DNA of 64,000 bases. It comes from Channallabes apus. Lineage: Eukaryota > Chordata > Actinopteri > Siluriformes > Clariidae. Shown here piece by piece: positions 15,065-26,027 of this stretch (its first letter is position 1; each line of letters starts with the position of its first letter). The stretch covers positions 29,546,954-29,610,953 of the forward strand of contig CM060124.1 in the NCBI GenBank assembly GCA_030522415.1, read 5' to 3'. The translations under genes were made by a program, and so were the position numbers. Below the pieces are notes generated by a model, which was not told the origin of the DNA, did not search any database, and was given only the letters and a program-made list of their open reading frames with translations.

Positions 15065-16658
15065 CAAACCGGATTCCAAAAAAGTTGGGACACTAAACAA
15101 ATTGTGAATAAAAACTGAATGCGATGATGTGGAGATGGCAAATGTCAATATTTTATTCAGAATAGAACATAAATCACGGAACAAAAGTTTAAACTGAGAA
15201 AATGTATAATTTTAAGGGAAAAATATGGTGAATCAAAATGTCATGGTGTCAACAAATCCCAAAAAAGTTGAGACAAGGCCATTTTCACCACTGTGTGGCA
15301 TCTCCCCTTCTTCTTACAACACTCAACAGACGTCTGGGGACCGAGGAGACCAGTTTCTCAAGTTTAGAAATAGGAATGCTCTCCCATTCTTGTCTAATAC
15401 AGGCCTCTAACTGTTCAATCGTCTTGGGCCTTCTTTGTCGCACCTTCCTCTTTATGATGCGCCAAATGTTCTCTATAGGGGAAAGATCTGGACTGCAGAC
15501 TGGCCATTTCAGTACCCGGATCCTTCTCCTACGCAGCCATGATGTTGTGATTGATGCAGAATGTGGTCTGGCATTATCTTGTTGAAAAATGCAGGGTCTT
15601 CCCTGAAAGAGATGACGTCTGGATGGGAGCATATGTTGTTCTAGAACCTGAATATATTTTTCTGCATTGATGGTGCCTTTCCAGACATGCAAGCTGCCCA
15701 TGCCACACGCACTCATGCAACCCCATACCATCAGAGATGCAGGCTTCTGAACTGAGCGTTGATAACAACTTGGGTTGTCCTTGTCCTCTTTGGTCCGGAT
15801 GACATGGCGTCCCACATTTCCAACGAGAACTTCGAATCGTGACTCGTCTGACCACAGAACAGTCTTCCATTTTGCCACACTCCATTTTAAATGATCCCTG
15901 GACCAATGAAAACGCCTGTGCTTGTGGATCTTGCTTAGAAATGGCTTCTTCTTTGCACTGTAGAGTTTCAGCTGGCGACGGCGGATGGCACGGTGGATTG
16001 TGTTCACTGACGATGGTTTCTGGAAGTATTCCTGAGCCCATTCTGTGATTTCCTTTACAGTAGCATTCCTGTTTGTGGTGCAGTGTCGTTTAAGGGCCCG
16101 GAGATCACGGGCATCCAGTATGGTTTTACGCCCTTGACCCTTACGCACAGAGATTGTTCCAGATTTTCTGAATCTTCGGATGATATTATGCACAGTTGAT
16201 GATGATAACTGCAAAGTCTTTGCAATTTTTCGCTGGGTAACACCTTTCTGATATTGCTCCACTATCTTTCTGCGCAACATTGTGGGAATTGGTGATCCTC
16301 TACCCATCTTGGCTTCTGAGAGACACTGCCACTCTGAGAAGCTCTTTTTATACCCAATCATGTTGCCAATTAACCTAATTACTGTTAATTGGTCTTCCAG
16401 CTCTTCGTTATGCTCAAATTTACTTTTTCCAGCCTCTTATTGCTACTTGTCCCAACTTTTTTGGGATTTGTTGACACCGTGAAATTTGGAATCAACATAT
16501 TTTTCCTTTAAAATGATACATTTTCTCAGTTTAAACTTTTGTTCCGTGATTTATGTTCTATTCTGAATAAAATATTGACATTTGCCATCTCCACATCATT
16601 GCATTCAGTTTTTATTCACAATTTGTTTAGTGTCCCAACTTTTTTGGAATCCGGTTTG
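15065..16658 (-). mobile_element. Tc1-like DNA transposon with long near-identical IR/DR ends
   Basis: 1594 bp flanked by TA. The outer ends are CAAACCGGATTCCAAAAAAG at 15065 and the complement at 16658. The inverted repeats run to about 15278 and from about 16445 (about 214 bp each) with only a few mismatches. An inner repeat of the outer motif (CCCAAAAAAGTTG at 15258 and its complement near 16450) gives two transposase-binding-like sites per end. The near-identity of the arms and the open transposase point to a fairly recent insertion. Confidence 0.95.
15285..16307 (-). CDS. Tc1-family DD34E transposase, apparently intact
   Basis: An uninterrupted frame; the start at 16307 (MGRGSPIPTM...) gives 340 aa, the usual length for Tc1 transposases, while an upstream in-frame ATG at 16361 would add 18 residues. 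Domains in order: paired-like N-terminal HTH (about 10-60), basic GQGRKT linker, second HTH, then the catalytic core with Asp in LWSDESRFEV, a PASLMVWGCM strand, Asp in FQQDNARPHS and Glu in SPDLSPIENIW, 34 residues apart. All three acidic residues are present. It would cut and paste elements carrying matching IR/DR ends at TA sites. Activity is not shown by sequence alone. Confidence 0.9.
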   Translation of the reverse strand: MGRGSPIPTMLRRKIVEQYQKGVTQRKIAKTLQLSSSTVHNIIRRFRKSGTISVRKGQGRKTILDARDLRALKRHCTTNRNATVKEITEWAQEYFQKPSSVNTIHRAIRRRQLKLYSAKKKPFLSKIHKHRRFHWSRDHLKWSVAKWKTVLWSDESRFEVLVGNVGRHVIRTKEDKDNPSCYQRSVQKPASLMVWGCMSACGMGSLHVWKGTINAEKYIQVLEQHMLPSRRHLFQGRPCIFQQDNARPHSASITTSWLRRRRIRVLKWPVCSPDLSPIENIWRIIKRKVRQRRPKTIEQLEACIRQEWESIPISKLEKLVSSVPRRLLSVVRRRGDATQW

Positions 16659-16660
16659 TA

Positions 16661-16708
<48 letters not shown>

Positions 16709-16714
16709 TTTTTT
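16659..16714. repeat. (TA)n microsatellite beside Tc1
   Basis: A TA run directly next to the right Tc1 end; similar TA-rich sequence lies at 13441-13449 left of the first Tc1 copy. This suggests both elements landed in one TA tract. Confidence 0.9.
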
Positions 16715-16720
16715 TTTATT
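16715..16720 (-). terminator. Candidate prkag3 polyadenylation signal
   Basis: Minus-strand AATAAA about 190 bases after the prkag3 stop codon, between the stop and the Tc1 end. If used, the prkag3 3' UTR is very short and ends at the edge of the transposon cluster. Confidence 0.35.
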
Positions 16721-16908
16721 AAATATGATTATCCACAGGAAAACTAGGAATAAACAAAATGAATAAATAATAAAGCAGCACAGGACAAAGTCCCGCTCTT
16801 ATTCAACTCCCAGCAGCTCAGAGGGGATAAACTGACCTGTGGCCCGTGATGGAGGAGAAGAAGGAAGCGAGTGAACTCGGGGTGAGGAGTGGACCCGCCA
16901 CGTTAGGG

Positions 16909-19900
16909 CTAAGCGAGCAGAGCGTCGATGCCCGCTGGAGATAAAATCATGGCCTGGAGAAGATCTGAGAGGGAGATGATGCCTCGAACCGTCTCGTCTT
17001 CTTGGTCCACCAGAACCAGCCGGTGAACCTTAACACCAGGACACACACAGGAGCACAGGAGCCTTAGAAGGTGGGGTGGGGCGTAAATATGGCTTAAATA
17101 TGGTCCATTCATAACAGAGTTTACATTGTTATTAGTAAAGAAATACTATATTTTGTTTAAGTATTTGTCAATGATAACAGATGGCAACATACGTTAATGT
17201 TTGTAATTTTAAACAGCAAGCTAGCCGCTAGGCTCCGCCTCCCAAAGTATACCAAAGATTGATAAAGATTGTTAACAGCAGTCCATTCATTGGATGTTGA
17301 TAATTATGAGCACCTCTGCATCAGCGATTCTGTCAACAGCGGTTTTTAAGGTCTCGTCAGGGTAACACTTGATAACGCCCTCGACGAAACAGTGCCGCCT
17401 CTTCAGCGCCTCCTTCATGGTCATGCTCAGGTTGTTGTAGCTTTTCTGCGCCGCCAGATTCTGCAATCGAAGCACCCAGTCAGCAACAACTGTAATTCAA
17501 TACGGATCAGGTCTGAGCAAAATCTAGGGCTCAATCGAGATTTTACTTACTATCACATCAAATCTCGAGTACAGAGCCACTACTTTACCTAGAAAATAGA
17601 AAGTTAAAAAACATTCGTGTATTATTCTTGTTTACCTAGAATATGGCAACTTGGTATAATACTGTAGGAATAAGAATAACTATTAGTTATCAATCAGTTC
17701 CATAAATTTTGCCACATAGATTTGAGCCTCTTTACACTACCACATTGAATTAGAAATAAAATACACGATGTGAGCCAAGTCAAGATTTTCAGCTTTAATT
17801 CAAGGCGTTTGTCAAAAGTCAAGCAGTTGCATGGGCAGGCGTGGCTTGTTTCCTCATTATTCCATGACTAATCGAGCGGATAAAAGGTCTGAGGTGGTTC
17901 TGAGTGTTACATTTTGCATTTGGTCACTGTTCACTCGAAACCTCTACATGAGGCTGAAAACAGTAGTAGATTTAAGTGACCACTGAAGACAAGTGAGGCG
18001 GCGCGGTGGTGTAGTGGTTAGCACTGTCGCCTTGCACCTCCAGGGTTTGGGTTCGATTCCCCGGCCAGGCTCGATTCCCGTCTCTGTGTGCATGGAGTTT
18101 GCATGTTCTCCCCGTGCTTGGTGGGTTTCCTCCGGGTACTCCGGTTCCCTCCCACAGTCCAAAGATATGCAGGTTAGACTAATTGGCGTTCCTAGTAGTG
18201 TGTGATTGGGTGTGTGAGTGTGTGTATGTGTGTGTGCCCTGCGATGGATTGGCACCCTGTCCAGGGTGTACCCCGCCTAGTGCCCCAAGTCTCCTGGGAT
18301 AGGCTCCAGGCCCCCCGCGACCCTGAACACAGGATTAAGCGGTATAGAAAATGAATGAATGAATGAAGACAAGTGTAGTGGATGAGTGCAGAATTCTGTC
18401 CATATGAAAGAAGAACCCTTCTACAACATCTAGCAAAGTCAAGAACACGCTTGAGGTGGTTGGTGTATCGTTGTCAAGGTCTACAGTCAAGAGACGGCTT
18501 CATGAGGTGAACACAGACGCTTCACAACGAGGTGTGAACCACTGACAACACTCAAGAGCAGAAGGTCCAGATTAGACTTTAAAACTTAAAACTTTGCCAA
18601 ACTCTTTGGACTGATGAAACCAAAATTCATTTGTACCAGAATGATGGGAAGAAAAATGTGGAGGAGGTAAGGATCAGCTCATGATCCAAAGCATACCAAA
18701 TATCCAAAAGCTGACAAATATGTTGGAGGCAGTGTTAGGGCATAAGAACTGAACCGGGTCACTGGTGTTTATTGATGACCTGACTGCTGATAAAAGCAGC
18801 AGGATGGATTCTGAAGTGTACAGGGCGATACTCTCTGCTCAGATTCAGCTAAACGTTGCATAACTGACAGGACACCACTTGTTCCAAAACACACAGTAAA
18901 AGCTACCCAAGAGTTTCTCAAGGCAAAGAAATGGGATCTTCATCACTTGTAAAGTCAGTCACCTGATCTCAACCCAATAGAAGCCTTGCGTTTCACTTAA
19001 TGAAGACAAACCTGATGGCAGAAAGACATCACAAATAAGCAGCAACTACAGGCAGCTGCCTAAAGCATCTCTATAGAGAAAACTCAGCATGTGTTCATGT
19101 TCATGTGTTCCAGACTGCAGGAATTCATTTACTGCAAAGGATTATCGTCCAAGTATTACAGGCAATCCTTATGTTTGCACTTATATTAGTTTGTTCCAGT
19201 ATTTGTGAGCCCTCAAAATGGGTGTGTCTATGAAAATGGCTGTAATGCCACCCTTTCTTTTTTTTTTTTAAATCGAACCCCTTGAATTAAAGCTGAAAGT
19301 CTTGACTTCTTTCACATTTTCAGAGGCCAAATGGCATAAGTTGTTCCATAACTTATGGATCTGACTGTATAAATGTTCCCTGCTGGATTTGAGTATTAAA
19401 AACTGTTACCATTTTCGTCCACCACAGGCAGAGCAGATACTCGTCTTTCTACGAAAATGGATAATGCGTCATACACGGTGGCCATCTGCTGTATGGTGGC
19501 GATGTTTCTGAAAGTCCCGACACCTGCCTCTTTAATTTTCCTCTGGAGAAATCGTGGAGTTGCGATCGTGGCTCTCTGTGCATAACAAAACGCCGACCAG
19601 AGACGGACGTAAGCTTGAAAATGTCTTTATTAGCACTGTTCCAAAAATACTTGATTATTAAGCAGGACTCAAGGTCGTGACCTGTACAGTTTACATCTGT
19701 ACTCAGGAATCAATGCGAAACCTGAAAGACACTGAGAAAGCTCGGAGGTAAAATCGACAACGAGAATGAAAGAAACCAGTGAGAAACCAAGTAATCACTG
19801 GGATGATAGAAAGTCATATAAAAACTGGAAGATTTCGGGTATCCATGAAACCAATCGGAAAGAGGAAGTGTACTGGAAAAGCAGAAATCACTGGGAAACC

Positions 19901-22900
19901 ATCACACCACTGGGGAAACTAGAAGGCACTGGAAACGCAACAAACTAGGAAACAAGCAAACCACCTGGAAACCAAGAGGATACTGGGAAGCGAGCAACGC
20001 ACTGTGAAAAAAAACAAAAGCCATGGGGGATCCAGGAAAGCACTGGGAAAACTAAACACAGAGGAATGAGGAAAGCACTGGGAAGACCCAAATACTACTA
20101 AAAACCCTGAAAACCGGCAGGAAAACCAAAACCCCTGAGAAGCAAGCAAAACACTGAGAAAACTAAATACCACTAAGAAACCTGAAAAAACCAAAAGCCA
20201 CTGGGGAACCAGCGAACGACTGGAATGAAACAAAAGCTACTGTGAAACCAGGAAACCACTGGAACCACCAGAAGCCACTTGGGAGCCAGCAGGGCACTGG
20301 GGAAACCAAATATCACTAAGAAGCTTGAAAACCACTTTAAAAAACAGAAGCCCCTGAGGAACCACAAAATACTGAGGAAAAAAAATCAAAGGTGGAAAAA
20401 AAAAACACTGGAGGAAAAAAAGGACTACTGGGATCCCAGCAAATGGCTGGAACAACGATACATCATTGGGAAACAAGGTACCCAGTGGAAAAACCAGAAA
20501 CCACTGGGAGATCAACAAAGCACTGGACTACCCAAAAGCAACTGGGAAAACCTGAAGCCACTTAGAAACTAACAAACTACTCATAAAGCCAGAAATTACA
20601 AGGAAAAATCGGAAGCAACTGGAAAAGTGAAAGATACTTGGAGGCTAAGAAACCAAATAGACACCATGAGCCACTGGGAAAATAGTACATGGTAGAAAAA
20701 AAACCAGGGTGGAATTACAGGGAAAGTAGGATCCATTGGGAAAACATGAACATCAGTGGCAAACCATTGACGCCAAGTTACCAGTAGGACACCAAGAGGT
20801 AGTGGGAAATATGTAGGCCAATGGGCAAACAGGAAGCTACTGGGAAGCAGAGTGCACTAGGAAAACCGAAAAGTCTCTGAGAAGTCAAGAAAAGCAAAGA
20901 TCAGTGATCAGTGGCGTGCTAGAGAAAAAAGAACAAAATGTAGAAATATGTATTAACGAACCAAATCTATATTTATAATCAGGAAGGGAAGACAGAATAA
21001 AGTTATACACAGACAACGAATTTACGAGGGGGTGTGGTTAAGATAATCCTGCAGTAGAAGCCTAGGAAAACCAGGAAGTAAACCATCGTAAAATACAAAG
21101 GACAGAGCAAAGAATGAGGAGGGAATTATAGTGATGATTATAGTGATGATTATAGTGATGATAAATGTCTTACTAACAAATAGATACAGGAATTTGAGAA
21201 TTCGCTTGTGGGTTAAAATGTGCAGGACGTTGCCAGATTTGGGGTCGATGACAGGCAGGCGGTGGATTTTGTGCTTCAGTAAGGAATAAACCGCATCGAA
21301 AAGGCTGTGAAAGAAAGAAGATTAAGAGGCGTGAAACTTTATAGTAGCATTTTGTTGTTGTTGTTGTTGTTGTTGTTGGAGACTTGTGGAGTGTGAATTA
21401 TAGCTACCTGGCTTCAGGTTCGATGCTGATGAGATTTTGATTATAGTACTGCAGGTAAATGTCTAAAAGAGTAAAAGACAAGTAGAAAAAACATTAAAAC
21501 AAGCAATACTATGTAACTTATATGTAAACTTTATATTTTATATTAAAATTATATTTTTATATTTTGTCTTCAGTTGTAATTTGGAAAAAGGTCAGAAAAA
21601 AACATCTAAAATTATACATTATAAAACAATAAAAATAAAATATTTACAAAAATACCCTTTTCATAAATAGAAAAACAAAAAACAAAAATATAATTCTAGT
21701 TTTTTAAAGAATAAAAAAAACCATTACATTTCATTTAACATTATATATATATATAATTTATTTTTATTTTTATTTTTATTTTTTTAAGAAAAGTAATTAA
21801 AAACCAAGGCTAAAAATTATGGCTAGTAAATTTTAAACTAAAATATATTAAAAACATAAGATTCAAATTCTAATTCCATAATGAGCATAATATTCAAATT
21901 CCTCAACTAAAATTAAACTTAGAAATGAACAAAATAGCTATAGCTCTTCTTCAATAACATTTCTTGAACAAATGCCACAGTGGGGTTACGAGCTCGCCTA
22001 TGAGAACACAGAGTAGTTGCCGTGTTCATATACAGTCAGCCTGATATCATCGACATAATGCAGCTCATTTACTTTGAAAAGCATCACCTCTCCATGTCTG
22101 AATCTTGTGCTCCTCCAGCTCGTAAATTTGAACCTTCAAGGGAGAGAAAACGTTTATTCTACAGACTGCCACACGATGACGACCTGACAGCTACTTCAGA
22201 TAAAGTCACTGTGTTTGCTATAAGTTAAAAAATGAGCAAGTGATATATTCAGCTGAACATCTCGTGTCACCACTAGACTGACCATGGGAGATTTATAGTA
22301 GCGATGGAGAATGGTGATGAAGTCGGTGATCGTCAGCATACCTGTGCGTCATGGAAGAAAGGAAAGAGTTCAGAGCTCAGCTTGAGGACTTAATACACAC
22401 ATTACATATAAATATTACATCTAAGATGTACTGTATATACACCAATATTCACTCATCAATCAATGTACAGTATGGACTTTCTATGGTCAGACAGTTTGTT
22501 TTTTATGCAAAAGGGGGGCCGGAGTTTGCTGAAACAGAGGCACATCTAAATTATTTTTCTTGTGCAAGATCAACTCAAAGAAGGACTAATATTGTGTATT
22601 AAGTAATTCACAAAATCATGAATTAAACACAGTAATAAGGCAGCATTGTGCTGGATCAAGTGCTTTTTTACCTTCAGAATGTTCTGCACAGAAAATCAGC
22701 AGCCTGCGTAACCCAACTCTGAATACGGGTAACTTTCCAAATGTCTAACTTTCGAACTTGACACAAAGTGGTCATCATGAACTATGCAGTTTTGGCTTGA
22801 TTAGTCTATCTGTGTGTCTTACCCACAAACCTCTGCAGTTTGCTGTCCCACAGCGGTGCTGCTCGTAACCCGTTCGACACTAATGCGAAGAACGCTTTCT

Positions 22901-25595
22901 TAACCTAGAAATTAAAAAAAGGTATTAATTGACTTATTTATTAATTATCGACTGAGTGATTATATTTTTATTTATTTATTGCTTATTACCAGTAAAAAAA
23001 TATATGGATTTTATTATGGCAATTATTATGGGTAAAAATCCCCCCAATATCACCCACCACCCCAAAAATAAATAACGCAGCGTACCTGCAGAGCCGTGTC
23101 GAAAATAACGAGCTTACAGCTGGTGGGAATGGCATCGTAACAGCAGTGTTTCTTCATAAAGTCTAGGTAGGCCACAGCTCCTGGGTCAGTTTCTGAAAGG
23201 GAGACAGGACAGACCAGGTGTGCGTTTGTGTGCGTGTAAAAGTATGTGTTTGTATTTCCATTTTTTTGTTACAGAGTGGCATATGTTAGTTAGATAGTGG
23301 CATCTTTCAGTTACAGAGTGGCAGCTGTTAGTTACAGAGTATTATCTGTTAAGTCGGTTAGAGAGTGCACTCTGTAATGTGCTAATTAGAGAGTGGCATT
23401 TGTTAGGTACAGAGTGGCACCTATTGTATTACGTACAGAGTGCCATCTGTTAGTTATGAATTGGCAGGTGTTGGTTAAGAGGTGGAATCTGTAACTAAAA
23501 TACCTGGTTTTCATGTGTTGTATAGAGAGTGGCAGCAGTTAGTTACAGAGTGGCATGTGTTGTCCAGAGAGAGGCAGCGGTCAGTTATGGAGTGTCATCT
23601 ATTGTACAGAGAGTGGCAGCGGTTAGTTACAGAGTGTCATCTATTGTACAGAGAGTGGCAGCGGTTAGTTACAGAGTGTCATCTATTGTACAGAGAGTGG
23701 CAGCGGTTAGTTACAGAGTGGCACGTGTTGTACAAAGAGTGGCAGCGGTCAGTTATGGAGTGTCATCTATTGTACAGAGAGTGGCAGCGGTTAGTGACAG
23801 AGTGGCATCTGTTGTACAGAGAGTGGCAGCGGTTAGTTACAGAGTGGCACCTGTTGTAGAGAGAGTGGCATCGTTTAGTTACAGAGTGACATGTGTTGTA
23901 TAGAGAGTGGCAGCAGTTAGTTAGAAAGTGGCATCTGTTGTACAGAGAGTGGCATCAGTTAGTTACAGAGTGACATGTGTTGTATAGAGAGTGGCAGCGG
24001 TTAGTTACAAAGTGGCATCTGTTGCACACAGAGTGGCAGCAGTTAGTTACAGAGTGGCATCTGTTGTACAGACAGTGGCAACGGTTAGTTACAGAGTGGC
24101 ACCTGTTGTAGAGAGAGTGGCATCGTTTAGTTACAGAGTGACATGTGTTGTATAGAGAGTGGCAGCAGTTAGTTACAAAGTGCCATCTGTTGTACAGAGA
24201 GTGGCAGCAGTTAGTTACAGAGTGGCATGTGTTGTATAGAGAGTGGCAGCGGTTAGTTACAAAGTGGCATCTGTTACACACAGAGTGGCAGCGGTTAGTT
24301 ACAGAGTGGCATCTGTTGTACAGACAGTGGCAGCGGTTAGTTACAGAGTGGCATGTTTTGTATAGTAAGTGGCAGCAGTTAGTTACAGAGTGGCATATGT
24401 TGTATAGAGAGTGGCAGCAGTTAGTTACAGAGTGGCATTTGTTGTACAGAGAGTGGCAGCGGTTAGTTACAGAGTGGCATGTGTTGTATAGAGAGTGGCA
24501 GTGGTTAGTTACAAAGTGGCATCTGTTGCACACAGAGTAGCAGCGGTTAGTTACAGAGTGGCATCTGTTGTACAGACAGTGGCAGCGGTTAGTTACAGAG
24601 TGGCAATTTATTGCACAGAGAGTGGCAGCTGTTAGTTACAGAGTGGCATCTGTTGTGTAGAGAGTGGAATCTATCTGGAGTGTGTTACTATGTAGTGTCT
24701 TGTATAAATTTTTTGTTCCCTCTGTCTATCTGATACGTGCTCAGTGATTTGAATGAGAACAGGCAGATTCGAGGTCACGCAACTACACCCTTCGCACATT
24801 CGTAGCGTGCTGAATGATGGGCGGTGCTAACCATAGCAGTGCTATAAGGCATATAAGCGAGACATCTGGCTTTCTTCCTTCTTCTGGACCTCAACAACAA
24901 ACTCAGCCGACAAACTGCTTGTCTTCCTTCAGAGCAAAAGATTTTTTTGCTAAATTAGCATAAACAAGTTGTCGCGCAAATATGATGCATTTTACAGAGT
25001 ACAGACTCTTTCACTTTAGCGGCAGCAATCCGCTCATATTCGGAGTAAAGCATTTAACCAATCATCGATGAGAATGACGTCTTACATCGAATCATAACAC
25101 AGAAGTCGGGATTTGAATATATAAACTCATTCAACACATATTGAAACAGCTGCTACAATCCTGTGACATATCCAGCCATTATATCAAGCTTGAAGCATAT
25201 TTAGGTGACCTACCTGAATTATTCCTGACATCAGGGTCAGGACAAAGCTTCTGTCCAGGGAAAGAAAAGTAAAGGTCAACAGGGAGTGCCTAAAATATAC
25301 ACTAAGTAAATGATCTAATCAGATAAGATTATTTTATACTGAATATTAAAATGATTATGGATTTCAGCAGCCAATCAGATTCGAGTTCTGTACCTCCTGC
25401 GTTATCAGTAACCGTTAAACTCAGGGCAAAATAATAATAATAATAACCATAATAATTATAATAATAACAACAATAAATAAGTTCTATCATATGTGTGTAT
25501 GGTTATAGAGAGACATATTACAGAGGACATGTTTACATGCTGTAAAGTGTTTATTCTGGGTGTTGTTTTTATCTTACCTGCCTTACATTATCCAT
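16909..25595 (-). CDS. prkag3: AMP-activated protein kinase gamma subunit (gamma-3 type)
   Basis: Regulatory, nucleotide-binding subunit of the AMPK heterotrimer. Exons: 25595-25578, 25250-25214, 23192-23086, 22904-22823, 22341-22283, 22133-22088, 21462-21408, 21304-21178, 19575-19410, 17588-17551, 17460-17314, 17028-16909; all join in phase to 333 aa. Four CBS repeats are present. Nucleotide-site residues seen: Arg68 in LRAAPLWD (the position mutated in pig RN), [25 protein letters not shown], and the last repeat's HRLVLVDQ and SLSDLLQ. The N-terminus before CBS1 is short (about 20 aa), unlike the long mammalian gamma-3 extension. The linker with GTFR between CBS2 and CBS3 fits gamma-2/3 better than gamma-1; assignment to gamma-3 rests on 2q35-type synteny. 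Two donors are weak (GTTAGT after 21178, GTGCTC after 17314). Introns contain repeats listed separately. Confidence 0.9.
17691..19367 (+). mobile_element. Decayed Tc1-like transposon with a SINE inserted
   Basis: Inverted ends: 'tcaagattttcagctttaat' near 17780 on the left and its counterpart 'attaaagctgaaagtcttga' near 19287 on the right; outer ends 'atcagttccataaattttgc' at 17692 and the complement of 'agatccataagttatgg' at 19367. The plus-strand interior keeps Tc1 fragments ('tttggactgatgaaaccaaa' and 'gatctcaacccaatagaagc') with many stops. It lies in a prkag3 intron between exons at 19410 and 17588. Outer limits are accurate to a few bases. Confidence 0.75.
17996..18363 (+). mobile_element. 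tRNA-derived SINE
   Basis: The head has tRNA-like A-box (GTGGTGTAGTGGTTAGC) and B-box (GGTTCGATTCC) sequences, the body has the conserved fish SINE core ('tgcatgttctccccgtgctt', 'cccacagtccaaagatatgc'), and the tail is an ATGA repeat. A perfect 12-bp target-site duplication TGAAGACAAGTG flanks it (17984-17995 and 18364-18375). It resembles DANA/HE-type or V-SINEs; exact family not determined. It interrupts the Tc1 relic at 17691-19367. Confidence 0.9.
19760..20900. repeat. Degenerate short tandem repeat in a prkag3 intron
   Basis: More than 1 kb composed of variants of 'accactgggaaacca' with irregular spacing (about 15-35 bases). It produces open frames rich in Trp/Phe/Val on the minus strand that are not genes. 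The units are too diverged to define one period by eye. Confidence 0.75.
21127..21162. repeat. 12-bp tandem repeat (GTGATGATTATA)3
   Basis: Three copies directly downstream (transcript sense) of the prkag3 exon ending at 21178. Confidence 0.9.
23275..24670. repeat. 42-bp minisatellite in a prkag3 intron
   Basis: About 30 copies of a 42-base unit made of two related halves, 'gagagtggcagcggttag' and 'ttacagagtggcatctgttg'. The unit length is a multiple of three, so several frames stay open on both strands and mimic proteins (REWQRLVTE and CHSLYN repeats). The left edge (23275-23520) is more diverged. It separates the prkag3 exons at 25214 and 23192. Confidence 0.95.
24671..25213. other. Unique intron DNA of prkag3
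   Basis: Not repetitive and no gene recognised. A short plus-strand TATA-like phrase 'gctataaggcatataagc' near 24840 is followed by a pyrimidine-rich stretch; this could be a solo-LTR or chance and is not called. Confidence 0.4.
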
Positions 25596-25800
25596 AGTGC
25601 GGGGCTGCGCGTGCCTGTGTGTGAGTCGCGCTCTGCGCATGCTCCTGACCACTGGTGCCTCAATCTGTGTGTGGAGGTCTATAATAGGAAAGTGCTGAAG
25701 GGGACTGACGGTGTGTGTGTGTGTGTGTGTGAGAGAGAGAAAGAGAGCGAGAGAGAGAGAGAAAGAGTAGGTCGCCTATTTCCAGTTCGGGAACCATGAA
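25596..25800 (-). promoter_or_regulatory. Probable prkag3 5' UTR/promoter
   Basis: Moderately CpG-rich DNA directly upstream of the start codon with an NRF1-like core CTGCGCATGC at 25633-25642, then a GT run and GA run (25708-25768). The transcription start cannot be set from sequence; further 5' exons are possible. Confidence 0.35.
25708..25768. repeat. (GT)n-(GA)n microsatellite
   Basis: A GT run of about 20 bases followed by interrupted GA, about 130 bases upstream of the prkag3 start codon. Confidence 0.95.
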
Positions 25801-26027
25801 TCGTTCAAAAGTCCACTTACTGGGTGTGTTTCAAATCACCATACTGTGGCTGTGTCCAAAATTTCATTCCATACAGTAACACTCGAAATTATTTAACCTC
25901 CCCTACTGAATATTTGGACAAAATTGCTAATTTTCAGTTGTTTGTAATAAATAAATAAAACAAAAGCATTTTAAAAAGCTCAACACAACAAATCTATTAT
26001 AAATTTAAAAAACTATTTGTCTTCACA

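Noticed and set aside
17996..18070. A tRNA gene suggested by A- and B-box sequences
   Set aside because: The sequence continues into a SINE core and ATGA tail with a target-site duplication, so it is a SINE head and not a tRNA gene.
23482..24540. Repeat proteins of REWQRLVTE and CHSLYN type
   Set aside because: The 42-bp unit is a multiple of three, which keeps frames open; the array is within a prkag3 intron and on both strands equally.
23275..24670. CRISPR-like array
   Set aside because: Units are contiguous and related over their whole length with no unique spacers, and the genome is vertebrate.
24671..25160. A solo LTR suggested by a TATA-like and pyrimidine-rich stretch
   Set aside because: No TG...CA termini, no duplication and no polypurine tract were found.
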